Of a stretch of DNA of 16,975 nt, positions 14,936-16,975 are shown piece by piece. Position 1 is the first letter of the stretch; each line of letters opens with the position of its first letter. The position numbers were made by a program, and so were the translations under genes. The notes under the pieces were generated by a model. The model saw nothing but the letters and a program-made list of their open reading frames with translations. It was not told the DNA's origin and did no database searches. Source of the DNA: Christensenella sp. UBA3798 (lineage in GTDB: Bacteria; Bacillota; Clostridia; Christensenellales; CAG-1252). The stretch is taken from NCBI GenBank assembly GCA_002368735.1, contig DFEQ01000005.1:1-16975 (forward strand). Direction: 5' to 3'.

Positions 14936-14967
14936 CGAAAGAGGCGAGATCCGAAGACCTCGCCTTT
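14936..14967 (-). terminator. Probable terminator of the right surface-protein gene
   Basis: A 10-bp stem (14956-14965 with 14942-14951, one G-U pair) closes a TTCG tetraloop on the minus strand, an especially stable hairpin. The following tract on that strand is only CTTTCGTAT, so termination may be weaker than at the left gene's hairpin. Confidence 0.65.
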
Positions 14968-14968
14968 G

Positions 14969-14988
14969 TTCGTGTTTAGTAGCAAAGC
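14969..14988 (-). repeat. 3' inverted repeat, right arm (20 bp)
   Basis: This is the exact reverse complement of 14870-14889, lying just after the stop of the right-hand gene when read on the minus strand. Confidence 0.9.
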
Positions 14989-15002
14989 TTTGCTCTTAAT
15001 TA

Positions 15003-15845
15003 TTAGGCATGTACCGCATCAAATGTCAATGCAATGGAAACAGCCTGTTCAGCCAAAGTATCATCGAGAATTTCGCCGTCCATCCAAACGACAACCATGA
15101 CATCTACCTGATTATTTGCCGCAAGGGATTGATCCGCATTGGTTGCTTTTTTGCAAATATTGAAACCAGTGGCGGCAGCCGTCGCAGTTGAACTCGTCGA
15201 AATGGCGCTCTGCAAAGTTCCATCTGCGATGGTTCCAGTAGCAATCGATGCGGCGGTACTTGCAAGGACCCCACGAAGAAGGTAATTGTCTTCATTGCCG
15301 GCACTTGCTCCAGCTGCCGTCTAATCTTTAGTAAAGACAGCAATTCTTACAAGTTCAGCATGATCTCCCGTAATGGTTGCTTTTACCGTAATGTTCGTAA
15401 CTGCATTTGCCGGAGACATATTCTTAATGTAGAAAGAGGTAGCAGTTGCAGCAGGTTCTGCCCCATTGTCTGATGTGCTCCAAACAACAGGATCTGCGGC
15501 ATGGCTATCTGCATCGTTAAAGGTCGCAACACCATCATCACTAAACAACGTGCCCGTCGTAAAGGACGCAAGGAATGCAGTCGACGTGGTGCCAACCTCC
15601 ACAGAAGACGGAATCATAGGATCCATAGCTGTTCCATTTGTTCCTGCCGAAAGAGTAGTACCAGGATTGCTATTACCAGTCCAAGCAATTGCGATTGATT
15701 CAGAATCACTGGTATTCGCAGTAAAGCTGATTTGAGTAGCAGTAACCTGCGTGTTGCTCGTAAACCATGCGTAGGTCGCGGTGGAGAGAGCCACAGCAAC
15801 TACGAGCATCATCACGATGGATGTGATAAGTAAACGTTTTTTCAT
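15003..15845 (-). pseudogene. SipW-type signal surface protein, right cassette, interrupted by an in-frame TAG
   Basis: Homologue of the gene at 14000 with an identical signal region, then a diverged body. The first frame gives 174 residues ending LVRIAVFTKD, followed by TAG at 15321-15323. The same frame then stays open for 105 more codons (TAAGASAGNED, then NYLLRGVLAST) to a TAA at 15003. It includes VWMDGEILDD and a C-terminal IALTF strand matching the left gene's VWMDGYELND and IELNF. Full length with read-through is 280 residues, close to the 286 of its partner. No other stop or frameshift is seen, so the lesion is either recent, tolerated by read-through, or a sequencing error. The conserved frame downstream argues against long-standing decay. 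Whether it is dead or recoded cannot be decided here. Confidence 0.8.
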
Positions 15846-15859
15846 AAATTAAATACCTC
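15754..15859 (-). repeat. Right arm of the 106-bp perfect inverted repeat
   Basis: Exact reverse complement of 13986-14091. The bases next to both ends differ between arms (T versus A on the leader side, T versus C after the shared GAGCAA), which fixes the limits. Recombination between the arms would invert about 1.66 kb and exchange the two gene bodies relative to leaders B and C. Confidence 0.97.
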
Positions 15860-16183
15860 TAGCGCGGCACTGCCACTCGCAGTTGCCGCGCCATACGAAG
15901 TATGCCGCTAATGCAACGGAACTCGTGGCTGCCTTGCTTCGTTTGAAAATCTGCCGATTTTCAAACGTTGGGCGGAGCGTTCATAGACGCTCTGCCGCAA
16001 CTGCACTTGCTCGCAGGCTTGCAAGTGCTTTATGCTCTGCGCTGATTTCCGCTCTTCCTTCCGGGGAGAGATTTTGGGTAGATAGACAAGGACAATATAA
16101 AACGTAGCACTTGGGGAGAGGCGATTGCAGGAAAACAAGGTTCGCTCCGCCTTTAGGGGAGAGTCTGTTGGTAATATATAAGG
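15860..16183 (-). repeat. Leader repeat copy C, upstream of the right surface-protein gene
   Basis: The 324-bp element is the inverted counterpart of copy B with almost the same length. The outer part (about 16060-16183) is nearly identical to B, including the ATTTTGGGTAGATAGACAAG block as read on the plus strand. The inner part is diverged but keeps two stems: GCACTTGC/GCAAGTGC (16003-16028) with a different loop, and a perfect 12-bp stem around a 4-nt loop (15940-15967) equivalent to the CGTTTGAA hairpin of A and B. A further GCGGCA/TGCCGC inverted repeat lies close to the ribosome site. Confidence 0.7.
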
Positions 16184-16251
16184 ATATTGTTGCTTTCGAG
16201 TGCTGTCATCATTACTTGATAAATAGCAATCGATAGTCGCCGAAAACGGGA

Positions 16252-16327
16252 AATCTTTACTTTTTTATCATCAATGCACCGGAAAAGTAAAGATTTTGCA
16301 CCTTTCACCATTGAAAAAGTAAAGATT
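16252..16327. repeat. Three evenly spaced copies of AAAAGTAAAGATT
   Basis: The 13-bp word occurs inverted at 16252-16264 and directly at 16283-16295 and 16315-16327, giving centre-to-centre spacings of 31 and 32 bp, about three helix turns. It lies between the surface-protein locus and the tmRNA promoter in AT-rich DNA. It could be a protein-binding array or the end of a lost insertion sequence. IS21-type elements carry several such repeats at their ends, but no transposase is present. Confidence 0.6.
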
Positions 16328-16363
16328 ATTAGTTTTGTCATTGATTTCTTTACAAGATACCCC

Positions 16364-16392
16364 TTGATTTCACCCGCGGAAAGTGATATACT
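16364..16392 (+). promoter_or_regulatory. Promoter of the tmRNA gene
   Basis: TTGATT (16364-16369) and TATACT (16387-16392) are separated by 17 bp, and TGA directly before TATACT gives an extended -10. The mature tmRNA 5' end is 11 bp downstream, consistent with a short precursor trimmed by RNase P. Confidence 0.8.
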
Positions 16393-16402
16393 AATCGCAC
16401 TT

Positions 16403-16747
16403 GGGCATGTACCGGCTTCGACGTGGAGCGAGGTGGCAGTTTAAGCACGTAGCAGGCTCGTCTGCTTATAACGGAACGTTCTTAAAATAAAGGACAACTC
16501 TAATCTTGAATTGATGGCGGCTTAACGCCATCTGTCGACGTGATGGGGCTTACGACGTCACATTCGGCATCATTACCGTAAGGAACGGCACTTGGGCGTT
16601 GCCGCGCGCCCTTGGCGGAAAGTTGTGGCTTGGAACCGAATGGCCCGCTTACGGGCAGTTCGGAACGACAACAAACGTAAGCTAAACGTGTAGAAAGAGC
16701 TGTGGTCTTCTTTACGGACCGGGGTTCGACTCCCCGCATGTCCACCA
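16403..16747 (+). ncRNA. ssrA: tmRNA (transfer-messenger RNA)
   Basis: Rescues stalled ribosomes by acting first as alanyl-tRNA and then as mRNA for a degradation tag. The 345-nt one-piece gene has the expected parts. The 5' end GGGCATG pairs with CATGTCC before ACCA (acceptor stem with one G-U pair). CGGCTTCGACGTGG matches the conserved 5' region. CGGGGTTCGACTCCCCG is the T-arm, and CCA is encoded. The region between holds the tag frame and several hairpins expected for pseudoknots, such as the GACGT inverted repeat near 16540-16560. Short frames predicted on the opposite strand here are not genes. Confidence 0.95.
16493..16525 (+). other. tmRNA tag-peptide frame
   Basis: The best frame resumes at GAC (16493) after a TAAAG stretch and reads DNSNLELMAA before TAA. 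With the alanine from the charged tmRNA the tag would be A-DNSNLELMAA. It ends in Ala-Ala as required for recognition by proteases such as ClpXP, but has Met where most tags have Leu (usual ending A-L-A-A). The resume codon is inferred from position and from the -4 adenine. The C-terminal residues are certain. Confidence 0.7.
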
Positions 16748-16778
16748 AAAATTGCTCGGTTCTTGCCGAGCAATTTTT
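16748..16778 (+). terminator. Terminator of the tmRNA gene
   Basis: AAAATTGCTCGG (16748-16759) pairs perfectly with CCGAGCAATTTT (16766-16777) around a 6-nt loop and ends in a T run, directly after the encoded CCA. Confidence 0.93.
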
Positions 16779-16783
16779 ATGTA

Positions 16784-16939
16784 TTTTGCGAACTCGAGAG
16801 CAAAATATACATAATGCATCCCTCAGGGATGTGCATCATGCCACCGCCTTGCGGTGGTACGTTCGCAAAACATGATGTATCGCCCTTGGCGACATGATGT
16901 ACTTGCTACGCAAGCATGATGTATCTCGCTGAAGCGAGA
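16784..16939. repeat. Array of short hairpins joined by a CATGATGTA linker
   Basis: Five compact hairpins follow each other: GCATCCCTCAGGGATGTGC (16816-16834), CCACCGCCTTGCGGTGG (16841-16857), CGCCCTTGGCG (16881-16891), CTTGCTACGCAAG (16902-16914) and CTCGCTGAAGCGAG (16925-16938). The last three are preceded by CATGATGTA. An outer inverted repeat TTTTGCGAAC/GTTCGCAAAA (16784-16793 and 16861-16870) encloses the first two. The stems differ in sequence while the linker is constant. The remaining bases to 16975 show nothing recognisable. Confidence 0.7.
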
Positions 16940-16975
16940 CATTACAGGGGATGAGAACCGAGAGCGTTAAGAAAA

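Noticed and set aside
16500..16773. Minus-strand open frames across the tmRNA gene
   Set aside because: They overlap a well-supported structural RNA and are commonly mispredicted as proteins.
16784..16939. CRISPR or tRNA cluster in the hairpin array
   Set aside because: The constant word is too short, the segments between are palindromic and of uneven length, and no tRNA cloverleaf can be drawn.

Overview
The window looks like chromosomal DNA of a Gram-positive bacterium of the Bacillota, most likely an uncultured clostridial gut lineage. The evidence is a single-chain dimeric-type glycyl-tRNA synthetase, strong AGGAGG-type ribosome sites, a one-piece tmRNA, bacterial PH-domain, WG-repeat and DUF1858 proteins, and two secreted proteins with the ATYAWFTSN signal typical of SipW-type secretion. 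No gene allows a genus-level call.

Left part (1-12,313): a partial glyS reads off the left edge from a good promoter. It is divergent from a 60-residue cysteine-rich peptide gene. A minus-strand run of six closely packed genes (9,874 down to 981) follows in transcription order: a DUF1858/CxxC redox protein, a bitopic membrane protein with a propeller-like ectodomain and SH3-like modules, a protein joining an RNA polymerase alpha-CTD-like domain to WG repeats, an ABC-2 ATPase and its permease, and a large secreted Ig-like/beta-helix protein. Overlaps and 2-49 bp gaps suggest one operon, perhaps for an envelope or export function that is not described. Divergent from it, on the plus strand, are a PRC-barrel protein and an M1-like metallopeptidase lipoprotein separated by 4 bp. 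Two small minus-strand genes (TerB-like, PH-domain) follow.

Central accessory region (13,238-16,330): two cassettes lie tail to tail. Each has a leader of about 323 bp, a gene for a SipW-type surface protein of about 280 residues, and a shared 3' segment. The two genes are identical over 106 bp covering the ribosome site and signal peptide, then diverge strongly. This makes a perfect inverted repeat with about 1.66 kb between its arms. The leaders conserve stems whose loops differ. A third, truncated leader has no gene. The right-hand gene carries one in-frame TAG, after which the same frame stays open for 105 codons. No complete gene in the window ends with TAG. This locus is the best candidate for an unusual system: a variable or invertible surface-protein cassette with a structured leader.

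Right end (16,330-16,975): a tmRNA gene with a clear promoter and terminator, preceded by three evenly spaced copies of a 13-bp motif and followed by an array of short hairpins joined by a CATGATGTA-like linker.

All family calls are by eye from translated sequence. No searches were run.
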